Assembly: GCA_903911205.1 (NCBI GenBank)
Contig: CAIWCL010000169.1
Span: forward strand, 1 to 34,150
Direction: 5' to 3'
DNA: 34,150 nucleotides
DNA from: an uncultured bacterium
GTDB lineage: Bacteria; Planctomycetota; Phycisphaerae; Phycisphaerales; SM1A02
Shown here: piece after piece, positions 1 to 7,773 of the stretch
Position numbering within the stretch: the stretch's first letter is position 1
Layout: each line of letters begins with the position of its first letter
Translations under genes and position numbers: made by a program
The notes under the pieces: generated by a model
Told to the model about the DNA's origin: nothing
What the model saw: only the letters and a program-made list of their open reading frames with translations
The model's database searches: none

Positions 1-217
1 GGTTCAACTCGCTATATCGCTGCGGATACAGTTTCGTTTCCCCTCCTTGCCATCCGCGCGCCGAGGCGGATTTCGGGCCCTCAGCGATCCGTCAGACAGA
101 ACCTAGATTCAAACCGATCGGCGCGCGCAAACCAATCAAATTGTGGTCCGGTCGCGATTTTTCAGGCGTGCGTGCGAGGTGAACACGGTCGCGGGCTTGA
201 GATTGCGGCCATTTCGT

Positions 218-223
218 TATCCT
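218..223 (+). promoter_or_regulatory. Putative -10 box of a leaderless promoter
   Basis: The hexamer TATCCT lies exactly six bases before the ATG at 230, and there is no purine-rich ribosome binding site. The TA-N3-T pattern and the 6-base gap recur at several other gene starts in this window. A possible -35, TTGAGA, is at 197-202, a rather short 15-base spacing. The call rests on pattern and recurrence only. Nothing else recognisable was seen in bases 1-217. Confidence 0.5.
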
Positions 224-229
224 GCGGGC

Positions 230-658
230 ATGATTCGGCAGTCCAATCTTCGACTTGGTCCGTCGCGGGCGGGTGCGTCCGCACTTCTCGTCTCAGTGTG
301 CCTCGCAGTTTCAACGCTCGGGCTCGCGGCTTGTGACAACACCACGGGTGGCTATCCACCGCCGCCACCGCCGTACGAGCCACCTGCCGCTGCACTCGAT
401 GCGGCGAAGAGCGAGAAGTTCCAACCGCTTGTGAAGGCACTCGTCGCGCAGCGCGCGGCGGCGAAAGCGCTCGCGGATCATGCGGCGTCTGGCGCGGCCG
501 ATCAGCAGAAGTATCAAGAACTCTTCGGGAAGTCGCGCGCCGCCTCAAAGGTTGTGGGCGAAACGGTTGCCGCCGCGAATCTCGACGACAACGAGAAGAA
601 ACTCTGGAATGACATCACGTCGCTCGATGATGCGAAACTCGCGGAACTCGCGAAGTAA
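230..658 (+). CDS. Small putative lipoprotein, function unknown
   Basis: The 142-residue product starts with a signal peptide whose hydrophobic stretch ends in the lipobox L-A-A-C with Cys35, so it is probably lipidated and anchored in a membrane. A proline-rich segment with six consecutive Pro follows. The remainder, about residues 55-142, is Ala/Lys-rich and predicted helical. I recognise no family. The reading frame stays open upstream to 143, but the ATG at 230 gives a well-formed lipoprotein signal and follows a -10-like box by six bases, so I chose it. The gene is monocistronic and convergent with the prepilin gene; a strong hairpin separates them. The lipoprotein call is fairly safe, the role is unknown. 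Confidence 0.8.
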   Translation: MIRQSNLRLGPSRAGASALLVSVCLAVSTLGLAACDNTTGGYPPPPPPYEPPAAALDAAKSEKFQPLVKALVAQRAAAKALADHAASGAADQQKYQELFGKSRAASKVVGETVAAANLDDNEKKLWNDITSLDDAKLAELAK

Positions 659-746
659 GCGCGAATTGCGTGCGACCTCGCATGCAGCAGCGCATGCGAT
701 ATCACGCGATACCAGGCGTCCCTAGGCGATACACCGTGCATCAAAG

Positions 747-780
747 AAACCGCCCGCAGGCATGCGGGCGGTTTTCGTTT
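747..780. terminator. Bidirectional intrinsic terminator
   Basis: A perfect 12-bp stem pairs 747-758 with 763-774 around a 4-base loop GGCA. A T-rich tail (TTTTCGTTT) follows on the plus strand, and the minus strand reads T-rich on the other side. It lies between the convergent genes ending at 658 and 848, so it probably terminates both. Confidence 0.85.
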
Positions 781-847
781 GAAGAGGAGAACGGTCGCTT
801 GAGGCTCGTCTCTTCGATGCACGCAACGTTGTGTGTCTGAAGAGGCG

Positions 848-1813
848 TTACTGAATCTCAGGCCGAATGATGCCGGGCAAGAGAATCGTGGTCATGAAGC
901 GGTAGGCCGGGCGCACGCCTGTTTCAGTCACTTCGTGCAGCGGCGCCTGGCCCGAATTCGGCTGCATTTGCTTCGCAAGTTCCTCGTAGATGATGTTCGG
1001 TGCGTCGACCGAGCCATCCATGTACGAGAGATTCACGCGGCCCGTGTTCCACAACGCAGGCGTATCAATCCAGAGTCCACCCGCGCCGGTCGGGGGCCGC
1101 ACTTCGATCACCCAACCTTGGAAGTTGTGACCGAACGCGTCTTCTTCCGTGATCGTCGCCAGTGTGCGCGACGGTTGCGGAATCTGCGACATCGTCACGG
1201 TCTTGTACTGCGTGTTCCGGTACGGCTCCGGCGTATCTGGGCTCTCTGGGTCGGGGAAGTCGTACCACTCGTCGGCGCGGTGGTAGTAGTCGAGATCACC
1301 GACGCCCACGAAGCCGCTGAATGAGTAACTGCGTACACGCCCCGTTGGATCCATCGGCGAAAGGTAGGCCTTCGCGTTCTGATCGAGGTAGGACCAGAGG
1401 GCGCCGCCCTCAAGGCTCTTCTCTGTCTCAACGCCATTGACAAGAGCGCCGGTTGCCGCCGTGTTGACCCAGCAGTTGCCGACGCCGCGCATTCCGGTAT
1501 CGGGCGGATAGTTGTTCGTGCGCGGACTCACGAGTCGTCCGGCGTTGTCGGTGGCATACGTCTGATTCGCAAGCGCGAGTTGCCGTTGATTGGAGAGGCA
1601 GTTGAGCGCGCGGGTGCGCGTTTGCAACTGGCTGAGGCCCACGAGGACAAGCGACACCACGATCACGATGATCGAGATGGTGAGCAAGAGTTCGACCAGC
1701 GTGAAGCCTGTACGCGTGGGGCCGGATTGGGCGACGCGCGATCGAGTGGAGCGGGGGGCCGTACAGCGAGCGGTCGGGAGGAACTGTCGGGGCGGCATCG
1801 TTGATGTCGTCAT
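848..1813 (-). CDS. Prepilin-type (type II secretion/pseudopilin-like) protein
   Basis: The 321-residue product has a class III signal sequence. After a basic, hydrophilic 36-residue leader comes G36|FTLVELL with the conserved Glu at mature position 5, followed by a hydrophobic helix of about 20 residues. This is the site cut and N-methylated by prepilin peptidase. The rest is a large soluble domain ending near a short N-x-S-Y-M-D-G segment, which resembles the planctomycete prepilin C-terminal DG signature. Such proteins are numerous in planctomycetes and may form pseudopili or surface structures; the specific role is unknown. The ATG at 1813 has GGAG five bases upstream (minus strand); the TTG at 1834 is less likely. 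The gene is divergent from the MFS gene. Confidence 0.85.
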   Translation of the reverse strand: MTTSTMPPRQFLPTARCTAPRSTRSRVAQSGPTRTGFTLVELLLTISIIVIVVSLVLVGLSQLQTRTRALNCLSNQRQLALANQTYATDNAGRLVSPRTNNYPPDTGMRGVGNCWVNTAATGALVNGVETEKSLEGGALWSYLDQNAKAYLSPMDPTGRVRSYSFSGFVGVGDLDYYHRADEWYDFPDPESPDTPEPYRNTQYKTVTMSQIPQPSRTLATITEEDAFGHNFQGWVIEVRPPTGAGGLWIDTPALWNTGRVNLSYMDGSVDAPNIIYEELAKQMQPNSGQAPLHEVTETGVRPAYRFMTTILLPGIIRPEIQ

Positions 1814-1957
1814 AGTGGCTCCAGTGAACTCCAAGTACCGAAGGGGCTCCGGAGTGTACTACGGCACGTGCGGCGTCCAAACCACACGAAGCCATGGGAA
1901 TGGCGATTTGGACAGCCTGTCGCGTGCGTCATCCAATGGCGCCCCGTTGGCGCGAGG

Positions 1958-1986
1958 TTGGTGCCCGGTACCGATTTCCGTATGGT
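1958..1986 (+). promoter_or_regulatory. Putative promoter of the MFS gene, leaderless type
   Basis: TTGGTG (1958-1963) and TATGGT (1981-1986) are separated by 17 bases, the normal -35/-10 spacing. The ATG at 1993 follows the -10 by six bases, so the mRNA would begin at or next to the start codon. No Shine-Dalgarno is visible. Confidence 0.55.
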
Positions 1987-1992
1987 GCGCAC

Positions 1993-3420
1993 ATGTCTGA
2001 TCCGTCTCAGACCTCGAACACCACCATGTCCAAACCCGAATCCACAGACGGCTCGCACGCCCGCGAGTCCATTGGTCGTACGGCGGTCGAAACCGCTCCG
2101 ACACCACCAAACCGCGCCGTCGGACTCGTCATCGTCGTCGCGGCACTGGGGTACTTCGTCGACATCTTCGACCTCCTGCTCTTTGCGCTTGTGCGGGAAA
2201 AATCGTTGCCCGAAGTGATGACCGTGCAACTTGCGGGAAAGTCGCCGGAGGAGGTTGCGGCCCTCGTCACCGCGAACGGGGTTTGGCTCGACAACATTTT
2301 GCAAACGACGGGCCTTCTCGTCGGCGGGCTCGTCTGGGGTGTGATCGCCGATCGCCGCGGCCGTCTGAGCGTGCTGTTCGGATCGATTCTCTGCTACTCG
2401 GTCGCCAACCTGCTGAACGCCGCCGTCACCGATATTGATCCGCAGGGCCCCCTCGCGTTCTTGCACACACTTGGCCTCGGGAGCGCGATCAACCAATACG
2501 GCGTGTTCCGCTTCATCGCAGGTTTCGGATTGGCGGGCGAACTCGGCGCTGGCATCACGCTTGTGTCCGAACTCGTGAGTCGTGAACGACGTGGGCTCGC
2601 AACCACCGTCGTTGCAGCGGTTGGCATTCTCGGTGCGGTCGCGGGCTACTTCGCCACGCAGTTCGTGCATTGGCGCACCGCCTTCGTGATCGGCGGCGTA
2701 CTCGGCCTCGCACTGCTCGCACTCCGTATCGGCGTCGTCGAAAGCGGTATGTTCCTTAAATCAGAGCGTGCACACGTGTCTGGACGCGGTGCATTTTGGA
2801 AGCTCTTCTGGCCTCGCGAGAGGCTCGTGCGATGGATGTCGACGATTCTCATCGCAGTGCCGATTTGGTTCGTGGTCGGCACCCTCGTCAAGTATTGCAG
2901 CCGAATCATGCCGAGCCTCGGACTTTCGGGCGCCGAGGCGCCGTCGGTCGCAAAGGCAATCATGTGGTGCTATGTCGGCCTGGCCGCGGGTGATCTTGCA
3001 AGCGGGCTCACAGGGCAATGGCTCCGATCGCGGAAAAAGTCGATCGCGCTCTTTCATGTCCTCACCCTCGTTGCGATCGCCTTGTACTTCACGGTCGGTA
3101 CGTGGTCGCAAACTGCGTTCTATGCCGTCATTTGTTTCACGGGTTTCGCGAGCGGCTACTGGGCGGTCTTCGCAACGATTTCTGCGGAGCAGTTCGGCAC
3201 GAATCTGCGCGCCACCGCTGCAACGATGGCTCCGAACATCGTGCGATTCTCGGCGGCGGGTACCGGTGCGTTGTGGTTGTGGCTCTCGGGGACGGACATT
3301 GGATTCGCGCCGTGGCAGGCGGCCCTCGCGGTGGCGGCCATCGTCATGCCAATCTCGATGCTGGCGACGCTCGGACTCCGCGAAAGCTACGGCACAGATC
3401 TCGACTTCAACGAGAAGTAG
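1993..3420 (+). CDS. Major facilitator superfamily transporter
   Basis: The 475-residue protein has about twelve hydrophobic segments and would act as a secondary transporter in the cytoplasmic membrane. A hydrophilic N-terminal tail of about 42 residues precedes the first helix (43-65, with the acidic G-Y-F-V-D-I-F-D stretch). The loop between helices 2 and 3 carries the MFS motif A as GVIADRRGR (116-124). A segment with G-E-L-G-A-G-I-T-L and S-R-E-R-R-G resembles the metabolite/aromatic-acid:H+ symporter branch. The substrate cannot be told from sequence or neighbours. The ATG at 1993 is preferred because a complete promoter ends six bases before it; ATG 2026 is an in-frame alternative, and the frame is open back to 1894. 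It is not obviously in an operon. Confidence 0.85.
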   Translation: MSDPSQTSNTTMSKPESTDGSHARESIGRTAVETAPTPPNRAVGLVIVVAALGYFVDIFDLLLFALVREKSLPEVMTVQLAGKSPEEVAALVTANGVWLDNILQTTGLLVGGLVWGVIADRRGRLSVLFGSILCYSVANLLNAAVTDIDPQGPLAFLHTLGLGSAINQYGVFRFIAGFGLAGELGAGITLVSELVSRERRGLATTVVAAVGILGAVAGYFATQFVHWRTAFVIGGVLGLALLALRIGVVESGMFLKSERAHVSGRGAFWKLFWPRERLVRWMSTILIAVPIWFVVGTLVKYCSRIMPSLGLSGAEAPSVAKAIMWCYVGLAAGDLASGLTGQWLRSRKKSIALFHVLTLVAIALYFTVGTWSQTAFYAVICFTGFASGYWAVFATISAEQFGTNLRATAATMAPNIVRFSAAGTGALWLWLSGTDIGFAPWQAALAVAAIVMPISMLATLGLRESYGTDLDFNEK

Positions 3421-3439
3421 CCGAACTCCAAGGCCGCGC

Positions 3440-3445
3440 TACACT
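3440..3445 (+). promoter_or_regulatory. Putative -10 box upstream of the 3493 gene
   Basis: TACACT occurs in the context GCTACACTTCGC, close to the consensus of the other putative -10 boxes in this window. Here the ATG is 47 bases further on and has an AGGA sequence (3481-3484), so this transcript would have an ordinary short leader. No clear -35 is seen. Confidence 0.35.
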
Positions 3446-3492
3446 TCGCGCCCGCTCCGAGATCACGTCAAAATTCCCGCAGGAATCGCGCC

Positions 3493-3933
3493 ATGAAGTC
3501 ACTCCACGCCTCCGCCATCGGTCTTCTCACCGCTTCACTTGCACTCGGCGCGTGCTCGTCTGTGCCGACGGGCGCGGGCGTCTATCTCGTGACGGTTGTC
3601 GACGCAAAGTCTGGCAAGCCCGTCGAAGGTGTCGAACTTCAAGCGTCGGGTGCGGGAATCCGCGCGCGCGGTGGAAAGCCCGCGCAAGGAACCACCGACG
3701 AGGACGGCGAGACGACGCTTGCGTTCGGCAACTGGGGTGCGGTTGATCTCGTGCTCGAGGCAAGCGGTGCGCAGGAGCGATGGCTGATCGCGCAAGAGCG
3801 TGTCGCAGTGAACGGCGGAAAGTCGTCGCAATCGCCGCTTCGCATGATCGTGGGATCTGGCCAAGACGGCGGCGTGTCGCGATACACGCTTTCGATCACG
3901 CGCGTCGAGCGCGGCCCGAAACTCGACAACTAA
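3493..3933 (+). CDS. Small putative lipoprotein with a carboxypeptidase-regulatory-like (Ig-like) domain
   Basis: The 146-residue product has a lipoprotein signal ending in L-G-A-C (Cys21). The mature part reads V-V-D-A-K-S-G-K-P-V-E-G-V, the usual first strand of the carboxypeptidase-regulatory/transthyretin-like beta-sandwich, followed by T-x-D-E-D-G-E-T-x-L at about 76-85. These small sandwiches are structural or binding modules, so an envelope role is likely but the ligand is unknown. The ATG at 3493 has AGGA eight bases upstream. It follows the MFS gene by 72 bases and probably has its own promoter. The fold assignment is moderately sure. Confidence 0.75.
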   Translation: MKSLHASAIGLLTASLALGACSSVPTGAGVYLVTVVDAKSGKPVEGVELQASGAGIRARGGKPAQGTTDEDGETTLAFGNWGAVDLVLEASGAQERWLIAQERVAVNGGKSSQSPLRMIVGSGQDGGVSRYTLSITRVERGPKLDN

Positions 3934-3989
3934 ATCGTGCGGACGAATGCGTTGCGCGTTGCTCGCGTGCTTCGCAGTCGCGAGAGAGG

Positions 3990-4289
3990 TCACGCATCAA
4001 GAAGTTGATGCATGTATTTGGCGGATGACTCCGCCAATCGTGCGCAGGTCCGTTCGAGATTTCGCACGAACGCCTCATGCGCCGGTTCGCCGCCTGCATG
4101 CGCGCGGTCGACGAGATCGGTCACGCCCTTCAACGCGACGAGTGGGAGGCGCTCGGCGGCACAGACGGACGCGAGCGCTGCCAGTTCCATGTCCTTCGCA
4201 AGCGTGCGCGTGCGCGCGAAGAGCGCCATCTTGCCGTCGGTCGCGTCGAGGCTTGAGCCTGAGGACGCCAGTCCGACGCGCGGCGTGAC
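3990..4289 (-). pseudogene. 3' fragment of a methylthioadenosine nucleosidase gene (duplicate)
   Basis: Ninety-nine codons read in frame from a stop at 4290-4292 down to a stop at 3990. Their translation matches about residues 148-241 of the full nucleosidase encoded at 6949-7674. The shared stretches SSGSSLDAT, TLAKDMELAALA, ALKGVTDLVD and EPAHEAFVRNL are identical. The extreme C-termini differ and the fragment has a three-residue insertion (A-G-G). It keeps the D-M-E and V-T-D-L-V-D elements but lacks the N-terminal two thirds with the catalytic Glu, so it cannot be an active enzyme. An internal ATG at 4229 could start a 79-residue peptide, but no ribosome binding site supports this. I read it as a remnant of duplication or recombination. 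Confidence 0.85.
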
Positions 4290-4480
4290 CTAGTCGGTCC
4301 GGAACACGGCGTACTTGCCGTCCGAACTGAGTGCGCCGAAGTCGTAGCGGACGCTTCCCGGGTACTGCGGCACATCGACGACGACCACCTGCGCGAAACA
4401 GGTGGTCGCCGAAAGCGTCGCGCCGAGGATGGCTGTGATGCTGGCGGTGGGCTGGTGTCTCGCGAGGAGGAATCTTTCCG
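4290..4480 (-). pseudogene. N-terminal stub of a secreted protein
   Basis: In the same frame as the nucleosidase fragment and ending at the stop 4290-4292, the minus strand encodes a hydrophobic signal-peptide-like stretch (S-I-T-A-I-L-G-A-T-L-S-A-T-T-C-F-A-Q). About 35 residues follow that end F-G-A-L-S-S-D-G-K-Y-A-V-F-R-T-D. The last part resembles the start of secreted beta-propeller-like proteins, including the neighbour at 4628-6739 ([11 protein letters not shown]). No ATG, GTG or TTG opens this frame, and it stops exactly where nucleosidase similarity begins. I interpret it as the remnant of a gene cut at a recombination point. The 5' boundary is approximate. Confidence 0.5.
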
Positions 4481-4566
4481 CCGTAGATTGAGGGAAGCTC
4501 GGATCTATGGAACGAGCAAATCCCTGAGATTTTTCGAATCGTCATGCGCCGTGCGCGTGCCTTGGG

Positions 4567-4592
4567 CCGCGTCGGGCCGGAAGTCGACGCGG
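4567..4592. terminator. Hairpin downstream of the dockerin gene
   Basis: An 8-bp perfect stem (CCGCGTCG at 4567-4574 with CGACGCGG at 4585-4592) closes a 10-base loop. It lies 36 bases beyond the stop of the minus-strand dockerin gene. It has no T-run, so termination is only a guess. Confidence 0.3.
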
Positions 4593-4627
4593 TCCGCGCC
4601 CCGGCTCTGTCGGAGGGGAAGCCGCGG

Positions 4628-6739
4628 TCAGCCCCACGCCGAGAGCAGCAGCGCGAGATCCGCAGCACCGACCGTGCCGTCGCCGTCGATGTCCCCGACG
4701 CCGCTCGTGCCCCACGCCCCGAGCAGGATCGAGAGGTCCGCGGCGTTGACGCTGCCGTCCCGATTCAGGTCCGCCGGATCGAAGCACAGTTGCGACGCTG
4801 TGGACACGCACAGCGAATCCCATGCGACCGCGCAGCAGTAGGAGTCGAACGAGCAGACCGACTCGCAGCAGATCGAGTCGCTGCAGCCCGGTCCGTGCGC
4901 CTCGTTGCAGGGGCCGCCGCTGCCGCAGACCTGCGCGCATTCGACCGGTGATAGCGTGGCGGTGCCGAGGATCGCCGCGCCGTTCTCAGCCGAGAATCGG
5001 ATGAGGTACTCCTCTCCGGCGACCGTGAAGAACGTGAGCGATGCGCCGAAGGGCGAGAGCAGGCATGCGCCCCCCGAACTGTTCGTGCAGTTGATCGACA
5101 GGCCGCCGCACGACCGGTACGCCGCGATGGTCGCCTGGCTCGTGAGGGCGCCGGACGCGCAGAGGCGGATGGTCGTCATGCCGGAGCAGGTCGCGCGGAG
5201 GATGCGCCAGGTCGCGCGCGTGTCGTTCACCCCGCATCCGGCGGCCACGCCGTCTGGAACGACGCCGGTGGTGTCGATCGTGAAGGTGTTCGGGAAGAGG
5301 TTCGACAGGAGGATCGCGTCGGCGCAGGTCTCGCCGCTGCGGCAGGTCGCGAGCGCGCGGTCGGCGCAGAGTGCGTCCCACGAGGTCGAGCAGCAAAAGC
5401 TGTCGACCGCGCAGACACTCGTGCAGCACTCGGCGTCGGCGCAACCGGGGTTCGCGTGGACCTCGGTGCACGCGCCGTTCGCGGGGTCGCCGCAGCCGAG
5501 GCAGTGGTACTCGGCGCCCTGCACGCACAGCGTGTCCCACTTGACCGAGCAGCAGTAGGGGTCGAACTCGCACACGCGGCCGCAGCACTCCGCGTCGTTG
5601 CAGCCCGCGGTGGGGCCTGCGACGAAGCAGCTCCCGCCCGAGCCGCAGGACGGCGAATCGAGACCGGTGAAGAGGACGAGCGAGTCGTTCGTCAGCGATG
5701 CGAGGAACGTCTCACTGTCGCCCGAGATCCCGAGGGCGGCCGCGGCGGTCGGCGCCGCGATTCCTCGCGACGCGAGGAACTCGACCGCGGTCCTGAACCC
5801 TTCGTCGAGGACCCAGACCGTCTGCGGGAACGATGCGCCCGTGGGAGTCGTCGCCGAGAAAACGATGGTGTCGAGGGCATCGTTCGCACCCCCCACCTTC
5901 AGGGTGCTCGCACCACCCGGGAGCTCGAGGATCTGGTCCTCGCTCGAGGTCCGCCGCACGAGCCTGAAGCGCTGCGAGCCGTCGGGAAGCGTGCGCCAGG
6001 TGCGCATCAGGATCGTCGAGGCGTCCCAGTTCATGAAGATCACCTCGCCGCTGACATCGGGCGCAGGCACCGAAAGCGCGATCAGGCTCTCGCCTGCGGT
6101 GTCGTTGCAGCGGAAAGGCTGCGCGCGCACTTCGCCACCGACGAGCGAGTAGCTCGCGCCTCCGCAGATGTCGGCGAACGGCGCCACCGCCATCACCTGG
6201 GGGATCGGCCCCGCGGTCGGCAGCGAGTAGGGCGTGAAGGCTCCCGGAGTCCACCGGTACACGGCGCTCGGTGCGCCATCGCCGAGAAACGCGCGGCTCG
6301 GCAGCCCGATCAGCGGCGGCGCCGCGGCCACGACGCATGTCTCGTAGGCGCCGGCGCCCGCGACGAATGCGCCCGAGGCCGCGTCGAATAGGACGGCGTT
6401 CGCGAGGAAGTCGCTCGGGTTGGTGCGCCCGCCGACGAGATCTCCGCGCGAGTTGACGCTGCTTGCGATCCACGGGTCGCCGTCCGGAGCGCTCGGCAGC
6501 CTGACCACGCCCGTCGCGATCGTCCAGCGATCCGTGACAACCGGCGACTTCAGATCGGGGAAGTATGAGCGGACGACGGTCGACCCGTCTCGGCTCAAGA
6601 TGAACGAGACGTCGGCGTTCTCTGAGGCGTTCGTGTAAAGCACGATGGGCTCGCTCCCGCCGATGGCTGCCGTGCCGACGAGTGCCGCGGCGAGGTGCGC
6701 GGCGCGCGGAAGGAGAAGGGACAAGTTGTTCCAGGTCAT
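4628..6739 (-). CDS. Secreted cysteine-rich protein with GC-type dockerin-like C-terminus
   Basis: The 703-residue protein opens with a signal peptide (hydrophobic 7-27). About 30-360 is a beta-rich region with repeats such as S-R-D-G-S-T-V-V and [11 protein letters not shown], suggesting a propeller. Three copies of a Cys module follow at about 365-405, 416-466 and 605-652, each with C-C-x2-V-C-x2-D-x-[YF]-C-C-x3-W-D-x-L-C. A beta-sandwich of the pre-peptidase type may lie at 472-600. The C-terminus (657-703) has two calcium-loop units, [16 protein letters not shown] and [16 protein letters not shown], each ending in a G/S-A-W-G tag. This dockerin-like tail is known from planctomycetes as a probable sorting or anchoring signal. 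Codons are strongly G/C-ending compared with neighbours (bases 4681-4740 are 45/60 G+C). The ATG at 6739 follows GAGGA by eight bases. Ligand and role are unknown. Confidence 0.85.
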   Translation of the reverse strand: MTWNNLSLLLPRAAHLAAALVGTAAIGGSEPIVLYTNASENADVSFILSRDGSTVVRSYFPDLKSPVVTDRWTIATGVVRLPSAPDGDPWIASSVNSRGDLVGGRTNPSDFLANAVLFDAASGAFVAGAGAYETCVVAAAPPLIGLPSRAFLGDGAPSAVYRWTPGAFTPYSLPTAGPIPQVMAVAPFADICGGASYSLVGGEVRAQPFRCNDTAGESLIALSVPAPDVSGEVIFMNWDASTILMRTWRTLPDGSQRFRLVRRTSSEDQILELPGGASTLKVGGANDALDTIVFSATTPTGASFPQTVWVLDEGFRTAVEFLASRGIAAPTAAAALGISGDSETFLASLTNDSLVLFTGLDSPSCGSGGSCFVAGPTAGCNDAECCGRVCEFDPYCCSVKWDTLCVQGAEYHCLGCGDPANGACTEVHANPGCADAECCTSVCAVDSFCCSTSWDALCADRALATCRSGETCADAILLSNLFPNTFTIDTTGVVPDGVAAGCGVNDTRATWRILRATCSGMTTIRLCASGALTSQATIAAYRSCGGLSINCTNSSGGACLLSPFGASLTFFTVAGEEYLIRFSAENGAAILGTATLSPVECAQVCGSGGPCNEAHGPGCSDSICCESVCSFDSYCCAVAWDSLCVSTASQLCFDPADLNRDGSVNAADLSILLGAWGTSGVGDIDGDGTVGAADLALLLSAWG

Positions 6740-6948
6740 GGCATGGTTCCTCGAGGTTGATTCGTTCTGAGAGCAGAGACCGGATCTGTGGCGGCCCGCC
6801 TTGCCGGATTCTCGCCGCGCGTGTGTTCAGTTCAACTCCGGATTGGGGAGTTCCGATTCCAAACGCCGTCCGGGGGGCACTGCAGGGGGGTAGACCGCCG
6901 ACCTCGGTCGAGGCTTTCGGACCTCGTCGCGACGATGGGCGCAGTCCG

Positions 6949-7674
6949 CTACCGGCTGACGATGGCTCGGAGGAGCGTCGGTGCGGCATCCGCCAACCGC
7001 CCAGAGGTTCGCGCGAGGTTTCGAACGAACGCTTCGTGCGCGGGTTCGTGTTGATCGACGAGATCGGTCACGCCTTTGAGCGCGATGAGCGGAACGTGTT
7101 CCGTCGCGCAGACCGCCGCAAGTGCGGCAAGTTCCATGTCTTTCGCGAGCGTTCGCAGGCGGGCAAATTGCGCGAGTTCGTCGGATGTCGCGTCGAGGCT
7201 CGAACCAGAAGAGACGAGTCCTACGCGCGCGCTGATGGTGTCCGCGAGCGCATCGAGTTGGGCATCGCTTGGCGAGAGTCGCGTGTGCGCGCGTGCCACA
7301 GCGTCGAAACCCGGAAGTGCGACGCGCGCATCGTGAAACATCGTGTCGCGCGCGAGGACGAGGTCGGCAATATCGAGGCCCTGGGCTGCGAAACCGCCCG
7401 CGGTACCCATGTTGACCACGAGATCGGGCTTGGCAGTCGCGATGGCGCGCGTGAGCGCCCATGCGGCGTAGACGGGGCCAATGCGATCACACGAGGTCGC
7501 CGTGTCGCGGCCCGGATTGCAGAGTTCGATTTGCGCGCTGCCGAGACTTCCACGTCCTGCATGCAAACGCAACGCTTGGGCGATCGGCGTGGCTTCGCTC
7601 TCCATCGCGATGAAGAGAAGTACGCGCGCGGATTTCGGCGGTAGCGATGGAAGTTCGTGCGACCAGTCGGGCAT
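6949..7674 (-). CDS. 5'-methylthioadenosine/S-adenosylhomocysteine nucleosidase-like protein (plant-type)
   Basis: The 241-residue protein belongs to the nucleoside phosphorylase/nucleosidase family. It would hydrolyse the glycosidic bond of methylthioadenosine, and perhaps of S-adenosylhomocysteine, in the cytoplasm. The N-terminal strand L-L-F-I-A-M-E-S-E places Glu27 where Escherichia coli MTAN has its Glu12. N-M-G-T-A-G-G-F (88-95) is the ribose/base loop, K-D-M-E (178-181) the substrate Met/Glu element, and V-T-D-L-V-D (202-207) supplies the catalytic Asp204. The K-D-M-E-x-A-A and A-V-T-D-L-V-D-like wording is closer to plant MTA nucleosidases than to E. coli MTAN. The ATG at 7674 lacks a good ribosome site. 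The gene lies about 100 bases after the beta-CASP gene on the same strand. A partial copy is at 3990-4289. Confidence 0.85.
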   Translation of the reverse strand: MPDWSHELPSLPPKSARVLLFIAMESEATPIAQALRLHAGRGSLGSAQIELCNPGRDTATSCDRIGPVYAAWALTRAIATAKPDLVVNMGTAGGFAAQGLDIADLVLARDTMFHDARVALPGFDAVARAHTRLSPSDAQLDALADTISARVGLVSSGSSLDATSDELAQFARLRTLAKDMELAALAAVCATEHVPLIALKGVTDLVDQHEPAHEAFVRNLARTSGRLADAAPTLLRAIVSR

Positions 7675-7749
7675 GTGCGGTGACTCAGGCGGGGCGAGGC
7701 GATGGAAGCAACGCGCGCATCTCTTCGGAGCAACTCTGCAAAATGAGCG

Positions 7750-7755
7750 AAAGTA
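7750..7755 (-). promoter_or_regulatory. Putative -10 box upstream of the nucleosidase gene
   Basis: On the minus strand TTGCTACTTTCGCTC contains TACTTT, matching the GCTA-N3-T-CGC look of other -10 boxes here. It would give a leader of roughly 70 bases to the ATG at 7674. No -35 was recognised. Confidence 0.3.
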
Positions 7756-7773
7756 GCAATGTTTTCGCTGTGC

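Noticed and set aside
1-22. GGTTCAACTC at the left edge looks like the T-loop of a tRNA
   Set aside because: The T-stem does not pair (G1 would face G11) and no acceptor or CCA follows; the rest would lie outside the window.
5456-6391. Long plus-strand open frame opposite the dockerin gene
   Set aside because: It is Arg/Ala-rich low-complexity sequence mirroring a G+C-rich real gene; the minus strand has signal peptide, repeats and calcium loops.
6900-6915. CCTCGGTCGAGG as a terminator after the nucleosidase gene
   Set aside because: A 5-bp stem with a 2-base loop and no T-run is too weak to call.
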